In this document: positions 41,794 to 50,433 of the stretch, in pieces
Layout of the letters: every line of letters starts with the position of its first letter
Numbering within the stretch: the stretch's first letter is position 1
Assembly: GCA_965205165.1 (NCBI GenBank)
Contig: OZ242037.1
Location: forward strand, 2,108,001 to 2,172,000
Length of the DNA: 64,000 bases
Reading direction: 5' to 3'
Source: CBDESM01 sp965205165
GTDB taxonomy: Bacteria > Chloroflexota > Dehalococcoidia > Bin125
Program-made: the position numbers and the translations under genes
The notes under the pieces: generated by a model
Databases searched by the model: none
What the model saw: the letters and a program-made list of their open reading frames with translations, nothing else
Told to the model about the DNA's origin: nothing

Positions 41794-42687
41794 ATGGGCG
41801 CATTGGACGGCCGAGTGGCCATCGTCACCGGAGCCGGACGCGGCATCGGCTCCGAAATCGCCAAGCTCTTCGCCGCCCAGGGCGCGAAGGTCGTCGTCAA
41901 CGACCTCGGCGGCAACGTCGACGGCTCCGGCGCCGAATCCGGCCCCGCCGACGAAACCGTCGCCGCCATCCGCGACGCCGGCGGCCAAGCCGTCGCCAAC
42001 TACGCCTCCGTCTCCGACTACGACGCCGCCGAAGGCATCATCAAGCAGGCCCTCGACGAATACGGCGACCTCGACATCCTCGTCAACGTCGCCGGCATCC
42101 TCCGCGACCGTATGGTCTTCAACATGACCAAAGAGGAATGGGACGCCGTCGTCGACGTCCACATGACCGGCACCTTCAACACGGCCAAGTTCGCCTCCAT
42201 CCACTGGCGCACCGAGCGCAAGGGCCACTACCGCCTGATCAACTTCACCTCCGGCTCCGGCCTCTTCGGCGCCCCCGGCCAGCCCAACTACGCCGCCGCC
42301 AAACTCGGCATCGTCGGCTTCACCTACTCCTGCGCCAACGCGCTCGGACGCTACGGCGTCACCTCCAACTCCATCGGCCCCGGCGCCGCCACCCGCATGA
42401 CCGACACCGTCCCCGACGAGCGCCGCTCCGGCAGCATCACCGACTCCGCCGAGGCCGACCCCCGCATGTCGCCCGCCAACGTCGCCGTCCCCCTCGTCTA
42501 CATCGCCTCCGAAGCCTCCGACTGGCTCAACGGACAGGTCATCGGCGCGATGGGCTACGACATCACCCTCTACTCCCAGTACCAGCCCATCCGCGTGCTC
42601 TCCGGCACGGAGCGCTGGTCCGTCGAGCACGCCTCCGAGGAGATCGAGCGCGTCTTCAAGCCCGCCGTCGAAGGGCGCGCCCGCTGA
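41794..42687 (+). CDS. short-chain dehydrogenase/reductase (MFE-2-like), copy 2
   Basis: 297 residues, a tandem paralogue of the SDR at 40849; the first ~110 residues are almost identical at protein level and highly similar in DNA, while the C-terminal third differs. It keeps GAGRGIGSEIAKLF, Ser153, Tyr166 and Lys170. The two could form a heteromer or act on different chain lengths. Its stop overlaps the presumed start of the GNAT gene as CTGA. The 45-base intergenic gap suggests that copy 1 and copy 2 share one transcript. Confidence 0.92.
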   Translation: MGALDGRVAIVTGAGRGIGSEIAKLFAAQGAKVVVNDLGGNVDGSGAESGPADETVAAIRDAGGQAVANYASVSDYDAAEGIIKQALDEYGDLDILVNVAGILRDRMVFNMTKEEWDAVVDVHMTGTFNTAKFASIHWRTERKGHYRLINFTSGSGLFGAPGQPNYAAAKLGIVGFTYSCANALGRYGVTSNSIGPGAATRMTDTVPDERRSGSITDSAEADPRMSPANVAVPLVYIASEASDWLNGQVIGAMGYDITLYSQYQPIRVLSGTERWSVEHASEEIERVFKPAVEGRAR

Positions 42688-43205
42688 CACGCCCAGCCGA
42701 CGGCATCAGCATCCGGCCGGCGCGGGAGGGCGACCTCCCCGCGCTGACCGCGCTGTACAACCACTACATCCGCGAAACCCACTTCACCTTCGACCTCGAA
42801 CCGTGGAGCGTCGAACAGCGCCGCGCCGGCTGGTTCGCCAAGTACGCCGAAACCGGCCCCCACCGCATCCTCGTCGCCGATGACGCCGGGCGCATCCTCG
42901 GCATGACCTACTCCAGCCCCTTCCGCGACAAGGCCGCCTACGCCACCAGCGTCGAAACCAGCGTCTACTGCCTCGCCGGCGAAACCCGCCGCGGCCTCGG
43001 CCCCCGCCTCTACCAAGCCCTCTTCGACGCCCTCGCCGACCAGCCGATCCACCAGGCCTTCGCCCTGATCACCCTGCCCAACAACCCCTCGATCAAGCTC
43101 CACCAGCGCCTCGGCTTCACCCGCAGCGGCGTCTGGCGCGACGTCGGCCGCAAGTTCGACCGCTACTGGGACGTCGCCCAGTACCAGCGCCCCATCCGCT
43201 TCTAG
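42684..43205 (+). CDS. GNAT-family acetyltransferase, likely CTG start
   Basis: 173 residues from CTG 42684. The protein starts, in family terms, at GISIRPAREGDLPALTALYN and continues through the acetyl-CoA region (ETRRGLGPRLYQALFDAL) to LHQRLGFTRSGVWRDVGRKF, a phosphinothricin-acetyltransferase-like pattern. No ATG, GTG or TTG exists in this frame upstream of the conserved core within the intergenic space. CTG overlaps the SDR stop as CTGA, exactly like the many ATGA/GTGA overlaps here, so translation by re-initiation at CTG is most likely. Substrate unknown (amine or amino acid). Confidence 0.8.
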   Translation: MTRPADGISIRPAREGDLPALTALYNHYIRETHFTFDLEPWSVEQRRAGWFAKYAETGPHRILVADDAGRILGMTYSSPFRDKAAYATSVETSVYCLAGETRRGLGPRLYQALFDALADQPIHQAFALITLPNNPSIKLHQRLGFTRSGVWRDVGRKFDRYWDVAQYQRPIRF

Positions 43206-43209
43206 CCGC

Positions 43210-43974
43210 TCATTCCGACTTCGCCGCCCCGCCCTCCAGTGCCGCGTTCCGAGCGTCCGGCGCCGGCGAGCCGAAAATCCCGAACGGGTTCAGCGAGTGC
43301 GCCGGCTCGTAGATGTCCATCCGCTCCCGCCGCTTCAGCCAGCCCACCACCGCGTACGTGAACGGCAGCGCCACCACCTCGAACAGCGTCTTCACGATCC
43401 ACCCGAAGATCGCCCCCTGCGCCGCCTGCTCCCACGTCCACAGCCCCGACGCGCCGAACGCGATCAGGTAGAAGATCCACGAATCCACGCCCTGCCCCAC
43501 GATCGTCGACGCCACCGCCCGCAGCCACAGCATCCGCCCTTCCGTCTTGTTCTTCAGCACCACCATCACCGTCGCGTTGGTGAACTCGCCGATCACGTAG
43601 GCCGCGAAGCTCCCCAGCAGCAGCCAGCCCGTCGTGCCCAGGATCGCGTCGTACGCGCTCTGCCCCTCGTAGAACCCCGGCCCCGGAATCTCGCCCCCCA
43701 GCCAGTAGAGGAAGACCATCAGCAGGTTGCAGACGAACCCCAGCCAAATCACCCCCCGCGCCACCCGGAACCCGTACACCTCCGTCAGCACGTCGCTGAT
43801 GATGTACCCGATCGGAAAGCAGATCACCGAGACCGACACGATCACCGCGCTGCCGCCGAGGAAGTCGAAGCCCAAGTCGAACAGGTAGATCGGCTTCCCC
43901 GCGAACGTGTTCGAGATCAGCAGCACCGACACCGCCAGCGCGATGATGATCACCAGAATCCCGGAAAACCGCAT
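43210..43974 (-). CDS. queuosine precursor transporter, YhhQ/VUT family
   Basis: 254 residues with six to seven hydrophobic segments. The family motif DVLTEVYGFRVAR is present, along with FAAYVIGEFTNATVMVVLKN. YhhQ-type proteins import queuine or preQ0/preQ1 for tRNA modification. The gene is read toward the GNAT gene and ends four bases from it. ATG 43974 follows GGGAG. No queuosine biosynthesis gene lies nearby, consistent with salvage. Confidence 0.85.
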   Translation of the reverse strand: MRFSGILVIIIALAVSVLLISNTFAGKPIYLFDLGFDFLGGSAVIVSVSVICFPIGYIISDVLTEVYGFRVARGVIWLGFVCNLLMVFLYWLGGEIPGPGFYEGQSAYDAILGTTGWLLLGSFAAYVIGEFTNATVMVVLKNKTEGRMLWLRAVASTIVGQGVDSWIFYLIAFGASGLWTWEQAAQGAIFGWIVKTLFEVVALPFTYAVVGWLKRRERMDIYEPAHSLNPFGIFGSPAPDARNAALEGGAAKSE

Positions 43975-44539
43975 CCCAACGCTCCCGTCCCGTGCGCCGC
44001 CCGCCCGCGCAGGCTACCCCCGCCGCCGAATCCCCGCACGCCCTCTCCCGCATATGTCAACCGCCCCGCCGCGCCCCCACCCTGCCATCTTCCGAGTTTG
44101 CAGTCCCATCTCCGCCGGCCATCGCCGCGCCGACCTCGCAACCCCGGCACCGTGCCCGCCCGTTCACCCGAACCCAAGCAACGGGCATCCCCGCCGCCCG
44201 CCCGCGCCCGAGCAGCAACGCCGCCAGCCGCAAGCGGAATGCACCCCTGCCGGCATGCCCAGCCAACGAGACGCGCCCGCCGCCCGCCGCCCGCCGCCCG
44301 CCGCCCGCCGCCCGCCGCCCGCCGCCCGCCGCCCGCCGCCCGCCCGCGTCCGAGCAGCAACGCCGCCGGCCGCAAGCGGAACGCGCCTCTGCCGGCAAAC
44401 CCGGCCAACGAGACGCGCCCGGGTAACCGCCGCCCGCTGCCGGCCCGAGCTTCGGAGCGCGCATCCGTCGCATCCGCAGCGGGTGCGCCAGCCGATGGCA
44501 CTCGTCCGTTTCGCCCGTGCCCAAGCGGTGCCCCGCCGC
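43975..44539 (+). repeat. gene-free patch with 81-bp direct repeats and 7-mer array
   Basis: 565 bases without a credible gene. Two ~81-bp direct repeats (44199-44279 and 44341-44421, offset 142) share the core CGAGCAGCAACGCCGCC, then CCGCAAGCGGAA, then GCCAACGAGACGCGCCC. Between them is a pure array of the 7-mer CCCGCCG, about ten copies (44277-44345). A third partial copy with CCGCAAGCGGA lies at 44533-44545, right at the beginning of the LLM-like frame. The short palindrome CCGC-AA-GCGG recurs in all three. It may be a REP-like or slippage-prone element. Nothing in it codes convincingly. Confidence 0.8.
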
Positions 44540-45453
44540 CGCCCGCAAGCGGACCGTTCTCCGACGTCGACGCCCTCTGGCAGTGGATCGACCTCTGCGA
44601 AGACAACGACGTCGACTCCATCTGGCAGACCGACCGCCTCGTCTCCGACGTCCCCATGCTCGAATCCATGACCTTCTTCGGCGCCCTCGCCGCCCGCACC
44701 CAGCGCCTCAAGTTCGGCATGAACGTCATCGTCGTCGGACACCGCGACCCCCTCGTCCTCGCCAAGCAGTGCGCCACCGTCGACTTCCTCTCCAACGGCC
44801 GCATGCTCCCCGCCTTCGGCGTCGGCGGCCCCATCGCCCCCGAATGGCGCGTCACCAACCGCTCCCTCAAAGGCCGCGGCCCCATCGCCGACGAAGCCCT
44901 CGAAATCATGGCCCGCCTCTGGGCCGAAGACCGCGTCACCTACGAAGGCGAGCACTTCCAATACCGCGACGCCACAATCGAACCCAAGCCCGTCCAGCAG
45001 CCCCTCCCCCTCTGGATCGGCGGCGCGAGCCCCGCCGCCATCCGCCGCACCGCCAAACTCGGCACCGGCTGGGTAGCCGGCGTCCAAGGCGCCACAGAAG
45101 TCGCCCAAGTCATCCAAAAAATCAAAGCCGCCCTCGCCGAAGCCGGCCGCACCGACTACGAACCCGACCACTTCGGCGCCGGCATCGGCTACCACTTCGG
45201 CACCTGGGACGACCCCGAAGTCCAACAAGCCATCACCTCCCTCCAACGCCGCATCCCCGAAGTCAACCCAAAAGAATACCTAACCGTAGGCACCCCCGAC
45301 GACATCATCACCCGCATCAACCAATACCGCGCCGCCGGCGTCAGCAAATTCATCATGCGCCCCATGTCCAGAGGCGACAGCAAGATCATGTCCCAAACCA
45401 AACAACTCCTGCAAGAAGTCCTCCCTGTTATCCACAGCAAACAGGCAGTCTAA
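44540..45453 (+). pseudogene. LLM-class oxidoreductase with missing start (probable pseudogene)
   Basis: About 300 residues of a luciferase-like oxidoreductase: DVDALWQWIDLCEDNDVDSIW, RLKFGMNVIVVGHRDPLVLA, FGVGGPIAPEW and LPLWIGGASPAAIRRTAKLG. The body has no internal stops, but the first strand of the barrel is absent and no ATG, GTG or TTG stands in frame before residue ~38. The only in-frame ATG upstream (44239) would translate through the repeat patch and add ~100 Arg/Pro/Ala-rich residues. I conclude that the original 5' end was lost to the repeat, so the gene is probably inactive or newly started. The 3' end uses GAA/CAA/AAA heavily. An unusual start codon cannot be excluded. Confidence 0.7.
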
Positions 45454-45490
45454 CTTCGCTGACTTTCTCGCCCAGAGACAGGAAAATTTC

Positions 45491-48163
45491 ATGTCGTTTC
45501 AGATTCAGATCACTCACCGCCCGCTGAAGATTTTGTTAGGGATATACAGCCGATTCAGCACGCATGGACTTTATGGCCCGATCATTCTTGGCTTCCTCTT
45601 GGCAATCGCACTATCAACTTTGGCTCAAGCCGGTGCCAGCGCACTTCCTGCCCGTTCCCCGGCAACACGTACCACGCCTCCCCCACAAGAACAGCAAGTT
45701 GGCGATGAGACAAGTCGGCCTCTTCGTGCAGAGATATCCACTGACGCAACTGAAGTAAGGCACGGTGATATCGTGAATATCACATTCACGATCGAGAACA
45801 TCAGCAATGAAATCGTTTCTAACATCTTCATTAAATTTGCAGCATCGCCGTTCAAGAATTGGCGTGATGGGTCTAGACCTGCGACTTTATCGTTTCGAAA
45901 CGCCCAAGGCAAGATAGATGAGTGGATCGGACCTGCCCCCTTGAAACCCAAATCCATCTTGCAAGAAGACACCTTCTCTCTTAATTCATCAGAGCAACTC
46001 AACATTAAATATGATATGAGAGTAGCAGAATGCGGCACTATCAACCGATGGCTGCAGGTCATTGCGTTCATAACATACAACAACACAGAATCAGCTGAAG
46101 AAGATTTTTTAGTATACGAAAATCTTCTCGTCATAGCTAGCAGTGAAGCGTTTGCGCCACGTCTTCTCTCCGACTACAGGCTTCTCGACTGGCGACCACA
46201 GTATCCGCCCGGATCATCGATCCATCACGAGGTGCGAGTTACAAGTCTCAGCGCAGCGTTTGTTAGCGATGTCTTCGTCCGGTTCCCCCAAGCTGATGAC
46301 TCTCTGCGGGAATGGATGTCTAGTGCGCAGGATGTGACATATGCTGTAACATCATCCGATCACCAAGGTGAATTGATCTGGCATCAAGCGAAATCCAGCA
46401 CCTCGCGATTTATGATTAATTTCTTGAATCCGAGCCAGACACTGATCGTTCGGTGGACCAGTTCAGTGGATTCTGATGCGCCAGATGGCGCGGAGGTGAT
46501 CAGCACCATCGGCACAGGCAGTGCCGACAGCCCTGAGCGGCTTCGTGCCGTCTCATTCACTGTTAGCCATGAGCCATCCGATATAAACAGGATGGAAATT
46601 GAAATTACTGCATCACCCCCAAGTCATTCTTTGGCTGATGTGAAGTGGGGAGAAATAGTTCGCGCTCAAATTACTATAATAAATTTCACCAATGACCTAG
46701 TGTCCAACACGACACTGGATGTCTCAACACCACTGGAATTGCGCTATATATCAGGTTCAACTGTGCTGGATTCTGATTCTCATGGCCAGCGTACACACTT
46801 GCCAGACAGGTGGCTTGCTGGCGAGTACTCGCTTCCAGTAATGATGTCAGGCGAACGCATAACAATTGAATTCTTCTTGCAAGCCATTAAGCCAAAAGAT
46901 CTGCGCCGAGATTCGGTTCGCATGACAGCAACGCTGAATCATGAGCCTCGCAAAAATATTTTGAATCTATTTCTCGCATCCACAGACATCCGACTCAGTT
47001 CGAATCCCAACTTTGATCTTGAAGCGTACGCTACGCCAATCGTAGATCGAGACAACGCGATTTTTTATGAAACTACCATCTCAAATGATGGAGACTTACC
47101 ACTTGCAACAGCGTGGATTGAGCTGTTTGCGGAATGTGGCATTTCAGATGTTACCGATATGTCTCTTGTGCTCAACAGTAGAGGTTCAGGCGGTAATGAA
47201 GAAGCGAATGTGACGTCTCTTTCAGTGGAATGGGTGGCTGGGCGGATTCGTATTCCGCTCCACGATCATCTTGGCGGCCCTCTTCAACCAGGCGACCGAA
47301 CGATTCTCCGTTTCACCACGATCTCGGATGAATCGGTCGAACCAGAAGCGATTGCGAATATCCAAATTCTCGCATATGCGATTCCCGGAGCGAAATTGCC
47401 GACGCAACGACTGTGGTGGGCGCACTCTGCTTGGGACGAGGCAATTGCTGAAGCGACGATACCTTATTCGCTACTTCAAGTCCAATCAGAATTGACGACA
47501 AATCTAAATGACCAAGTTGACAAATTCGGCAATGTTATTGAGAAGGCCCAAACCGCCGCTATTGGTGCTTCTAGCGCCGTGGAAACGCTCCATGATAAAG
47601 TTGAAGATATTGATAAGGAGATCATGAATCTGAGAGGCCAAATAGAAAACCTTACTGCTCTCCAAAACGAACTCAAAATGGCAGTTGAATCAATCAACAC
47701 AGCCAATACTCACATCATCGCAGCCAACGAGAACATCGGCGAGGCAAAGGACACAATTGCTGATTTTATACTTGATAATCTCCCGGTCGTCATCTTTGGC
47801 GAAGTCGTCGGTGCAGCTGTCTCGCTATGGCTTTTTTGGCACGTTCGTGCGCGGTGGGCAGAAACTACAGGTCGACGTCGTTTGGCAGGTATCTTCTGTG
47901 GTGTCATCACAATCGCGACATTAATCATAGGAGTGGTGGTACTTCTCTGGTCAAGCAGTGAGTTCTGGTACATCATCGGCGGAACCCTAGTCTCTTTCCT
48001 CTTTTTCGCGCTCGCAACTGCCTTTATTTTCGCTTATCACAATGAATGGCAAGCAGGGTGGCGATCTGATCTAAGGAAACCACGCCAGTGGTATAGCAAA
48101 AAAAGAGGGCGAATGCCATCAACTGATGCTCCGCCAGGTGATGCTATGACACCGCCTAATTGA
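45491..48163 (+). CDS. AT-rich large membrane/coiled-coil protein, unknown
   Basis: 890 residues in DNA of visibly lower GC than the rest of the window, with codon usage to match. An N-terminal membrane segment or signal anchor (GPIILGFLLAIALSTLAQAG) is followed by ~600 residues of beta-rich repeats, some alike: VRHGDIVNITFTIENISNEI and VKWGEIVRAQITIINFTNDL, which resemble DUF11/CARDB-like surface repeats. Next is a ~95-residue coiled coil with Leu/Glu heptads (VEDIDKEIMNLRGQIENLT), three membrane segments and a basic cytosolic tail. ATG 45491 follows AGGA. A large ectodomain joined by a coiled coil to the membrane fits a receptor or adhesin. No family recognised; composition suggests horizontal gain. 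Confidence 0.8.
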   Translation: MSFQIQITHRPLKILLGIYSRFSTHGLYGPIILGFLLAIALSTLAQAGASALPARSPATRTTPPPQEQQVGDETSRPLRAEISTDATEVRHGDIVNITFTIENISNEIVSNIFIKFAASPFKNWRDGSRPATLSFRNAQGKIDEWIGPAPLKPKSILQEDTFSLNSSEQLNIKYDMRVAECGTINRWLQVIAFITYNNTESAEEDFLVYENLLVIASSEAFAPRLLSDYRLLDWRPQYPPGSSIHHEVRVTSLSAAFVSDVFVRFPQADDSLREWMSSAQDVTYAVTSSDHQGELIWHQAKSSTSRFMINFLNPSQTLIVRWTSSVDSDAPDGAEVISTIGTGSADSPERLRAVSFTVSHEPSDINRMEIEITASPPSHSLADVKWGEIVRAQITIINFTNDLVSNTTLDVSTPLELRYISGSTVLDSDSHGQRTHLPDRWLAGEYSLPVMMSGERITIEFFLQAIKPKDLRRDSVRMTATLNHEPRKNILNLFLASTDIRLSSNPNFDLEAYATPIVDRDNAIFYETTISNDGDLPLATAWIELFAECGISDVTDMSLVLNSRGSGGNEEANVTSLSVEWVAGRIRIPLHDHLGGPLQPGDRTILRFTTISDESVEPEAIANIQILAYAIPGAKLPTQRLWWAHSAWDEAIAEATIPYSLLQVQSELTTNLNDQVDKFGNVIEKAQTAAIGASSAVETLHDKVEDIDKEIMNLRGQIENLTALQNELKMAVESINTANTHIIAANENIGEAKDTIADFILDNLPVVIFGEVVGAAVSLWLFWHVRARWAETTGRRRLAGIFCGVITIATLIIGVVVLLWSSSEFWYIIGGTLVSFLFFALATAFIFAYHNEWQAGWRSDLRKPRQWYSKKRGRMPSTDAPPGDAMTPPN

Positions 48164-48175
48164 CAATTCCTCCTT

Positions 48176-49096
48176 TCAATCTCCCGGCCGATGCAGGACG
48201 CGGCGGATTTGGCGGGTGGCGGCGCGTTTGACGGCGGGGCGGATGCCTTGTTCTTTGGAGAGGTCGCTGGCTGTTGTGGGGAGGAGGGTTGCGTCGCCGG
48301 CGGCCAGGGCGTCGCTCCAGTTGCGAAGTTGCTGGCTGTCTACGGGGCCGGGCAGGTGCTCGCCGAAGCGTTGGAGCGGGCGCCAATCGCGGCCGTGCTT
48401 GGGGCGGGTGAATATTGCGCGGTCGGCTGCTTGGCAGAGCGCGATCGCGCCGGCCACGTCCCATATTTTCGCGCCCTCGATGATGGTCATTTGCAGGCTG
48501 CCCTCGGCGGCGAAAGTTAATTCGGCGGCGATGCTGCCGAGCGTGCGGACGACGCCGAAGCGGCGGCCCGCTGGCCCGGTCACGCCGCCCGTGCCGCCGG
48601 GCACGCCGCTCAAGCGGCTCGACGCGGGCAGATCGGAGTCCAGCTCGCCATCCGGCTCGCCGTTCCAGTGCAGGCCCGAATCCTGCGAGGCGTGGTAGAC
48701 GCCGGGCTCGAGCCGCCGCGAGGTCGAGACCCAGACCGCGCCCGCGATCGGTGCGCCGCGGTCGAGCACTCCGATCGAGCAGGCGAAGATCCCCAGCCCG
48801 TTGATGAAGTTCGAGGTGCCGTCGAGCGGGTCGATCACCCACACCACATTGGCGTCCTGCGGCCCGCCGTCGTCGCGCTCCTCGCCAAGGATGCCGTGCT
48901 CCGGGAACCGCGCCGACACCTCCGCCCGCACCATGTCCTCGACCGCGCGGTCGACCTCCGTCACCGGGTCGAGCGCGTTCGCGTCCTTGAAATCCACGTC
49001 CAGCGCCGACTGGAAGCGGTCCAGCAGGACTTCCCCTGCCCGCTCCGCCAGCGAACGCGACAGCGCGGCAATCTCGTCGAGCCGCTCCTCCGCCAT
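48176..49096 (-). CDS. inositol monophosphatase family protein
   Basis: 306 residues. Metal and phosphate sites are visible: DPVTEVDRAVEDMV, ILGEERDDG, WVIDPLDGTSNF and, late, IIEGAKIWDVAGAIALC. The family dephosphorylates inositol phosphate, PAP or fructose bisphosphate in the cytosol; no subfamily can be picked. A C-terminal extension of ~40 basic residues beyond the usual end is present (KRAATRQIRRVLHRPG). It is convergent with the AT-rich gene and divergent from the FIST gene. Confidence 0.9.
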   Translation of the reverse strand: MAEERLDEIAALSRSLAERAGEVLLDRFQSALDVDFKDANALDPVTEVDRAVEDMVRAEVSARFPEHGILGEERDDGGPQDANVVWVIDPLDGTSNFINGLGIFACSIGVLDRGAPIAGAVWVSTSRRLEPGVYHASQDSGLHWNGEPDGELDSDLPASSRLSGVPGGTGGVTGPAGRRFGVVRTLGSIAAELTFAAEGSLQMTIIEGAKIWDVAGAIALCQAADRAIFTRPKHGRDWRPLQRFGEHLPGPVDSQQLRNWSDALAAGDATLLPTTASDLSKEQGIRPAVKRAATRQIRRVLHRPGD

Positions 49097-49140
49097 CGTC
49101 GCGCCCCGTCCCAGCCGCGCCTGCCGCGCAGCCCGCAGCG

Positions 49141-49146
49141 TACACT
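49141..49146 (+). promoter_or_regulatory. putative -10 box TACACT for FIST-methyltransferase operon
   Basis: TACACT, 51 bases before ATG 49198, in the gap divergent to the phosphatase gene. Confidence 0.35.
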
Positions 49147-49197
49147 CCGGGAGCGCGGCGCCGGCGCTCGCCGACCGCCGCCGGCGGGGAGGACGCG

Positions 49198-50433
49198 ATG
49201 ACGGCCGATCTCAACGACATCTCCCGCGAGGCCATCTCGCCCGGCCGCGCCCGCGTGCAGGTCGGCGCGGCCGCCGCGGCCGCCGGACTCGGCGCAAGCG
49301 GCGACTGGGAGGAAGCCTGCGCGGCCGCCCTCGCCGGCCTCGACCTGGACGAGCCCGCCGACCTGCTGCTCGTCTTCATCGACTCCCGCTTCGCCGACCA
49401 TTACCGCGACATCCTCGCCCGGCTCCGCGAGGCAAGCGGCGCGCGCCGGCTGATCGGCGCGAGCGGACAGAGCGTGATCGGCTCCGCCATCGAAGCGGAA
49501 GCCGACGCGGCCATCGCCGCCATGGCGCTCCGCCTGCCCGGCGCCGACCTCGCGCCGATCCCGATCGCCCCGCAATCGATTTCCGACGAGACGTTCCAAC
49601 CGCTCGCCGACGGCCCGCCCGTCTGGCTGCTCTTCAGCAACCCCTTCACGATCATGACCGACCGGCTCGTCGCGCACCTGCAGGGCCTGCGCCCCGGCCT
49701 CATGCTGCTCGGCGGCATGGCCTCGTCGCACCTCCAGCGGCAGGGCGCGGCCGTCTTCATCGACGGGCAAGTGCTCGACGACGGAGCCGTGCTGATGGGC
49801 CTCGGCGGCGTGCAGGTGCGACCCGTCGTCGCGCAGGGCGCCGAGCCGCTGGGCCGGCCTTGGATCGTCACCGACTGCGAGTCCAACATGGTCAAGACGC
49901 TCGGCTCGCGCCCCGCGCTCGAGGTCCTGCAGGAGACGATGTCCGAACTCGACGAGCCGACCCGCGAGCGCGCCGCCCGCAACCTGCTCGTCGGCCTCGC
50001 GATGGACGAGTACCGCGAAACGCACGAGCGCGGCGACTTCCTGATCCGCAACGTGATGGGCGCGGACCGCGAAAACGGCGCGCTCGCGATCAACGAGGCC
50101 CCCCGCGTCGGCCAGACCTTCCAGTTCCAATTCCGCGACGCCGAAGCGGCCGACCAAGACCTGCGCCAGCGCCTGGCCGCCGAACGGAACGACCTCGCCG
50201 AGGGCGAGGAAGTCCTGGGCGCGCTGCTCTGCAGCTGCAACGGCCGCGGCGTCGGCCTCTTCGGCGACCCCGACCACGATGCCGCCGCCATCGCCGAGGC
50301 CTTCGGCCCCACCCCCACCGCCGGCTTCTTCTGCAACGGCGAAATCGGCCCCGTAGGCGGCCAAAACCACCTCCACGGCTTCACCGCCAGCATTGCCCTC
50401 CTCACCACGGGCGGCGAGCAGGGGCCGGCATGA
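49198..50433 (+). CDS. FIST-domain signal protein
   Basis: 411 residues, FIST_N plus FIST_C. The N-terminal half has FIDSRFADHYRDILARL and RRLIGASGQSVIGS; the C-terminal half has DEYRETHERGDFLIRNVMG and a late LCSCNGRGVGLFG with FFCNGEIGPVGG. FIST domains are thought to sense small ligands, perhaps amino acids, and often sit with signalling genes. Here it is alone with a methyltransferase-nuclease gene, coupled by ATGA. ATG 49198 follows GGGGAGG. It has no output domain, so it may act as a soluble sensor. Confidence 0.85.
   Translation: MTADLNDISREAISPGRARVQVGAAAAAAGLGASGDWEEACAAALAGLDLDEPADLLLVFIDSRFADHYRDILARLREASGARRLIGASGQSVIGSAIEAEADAAIAAMALRLPGADLAPIPIAPQSISDETFQPLADGPPVWLLFSNPFTIMTDRLVAHLQGLRPGLMLLGGMASSHLQRQGAAVFIDGQVLDDGAVLMGLGGVQVRPVVAQGAEPLGRPWIVTDCESNMVKTLGSRPALEVLQETMSELDEPTRERAARNLLVGLAMDEYRETHERGDFLIRNVMGADRENGALAINEAPRVGQTFQFQFRDAEAADQDLRQRLAAERNDLAEGEEVLGALLCSCNGRGVGLFGDPDHDAAAIAEAFGPTPTAGFFCNGEIGPVGGQNHLHGFTASIALLTTGGEQGPA

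Noticed and set aside
44191..44421. CRISPR-like array
   Set aside because: The 7-mer units have no spacers and the larger repeats occur only twice; no cas genes are near.
44239..45453. LLM protein starting at ATG 44239
   Set aside because: It would include ~100 residues translated from the repeat patch, of low complexity, with no ribosome site.
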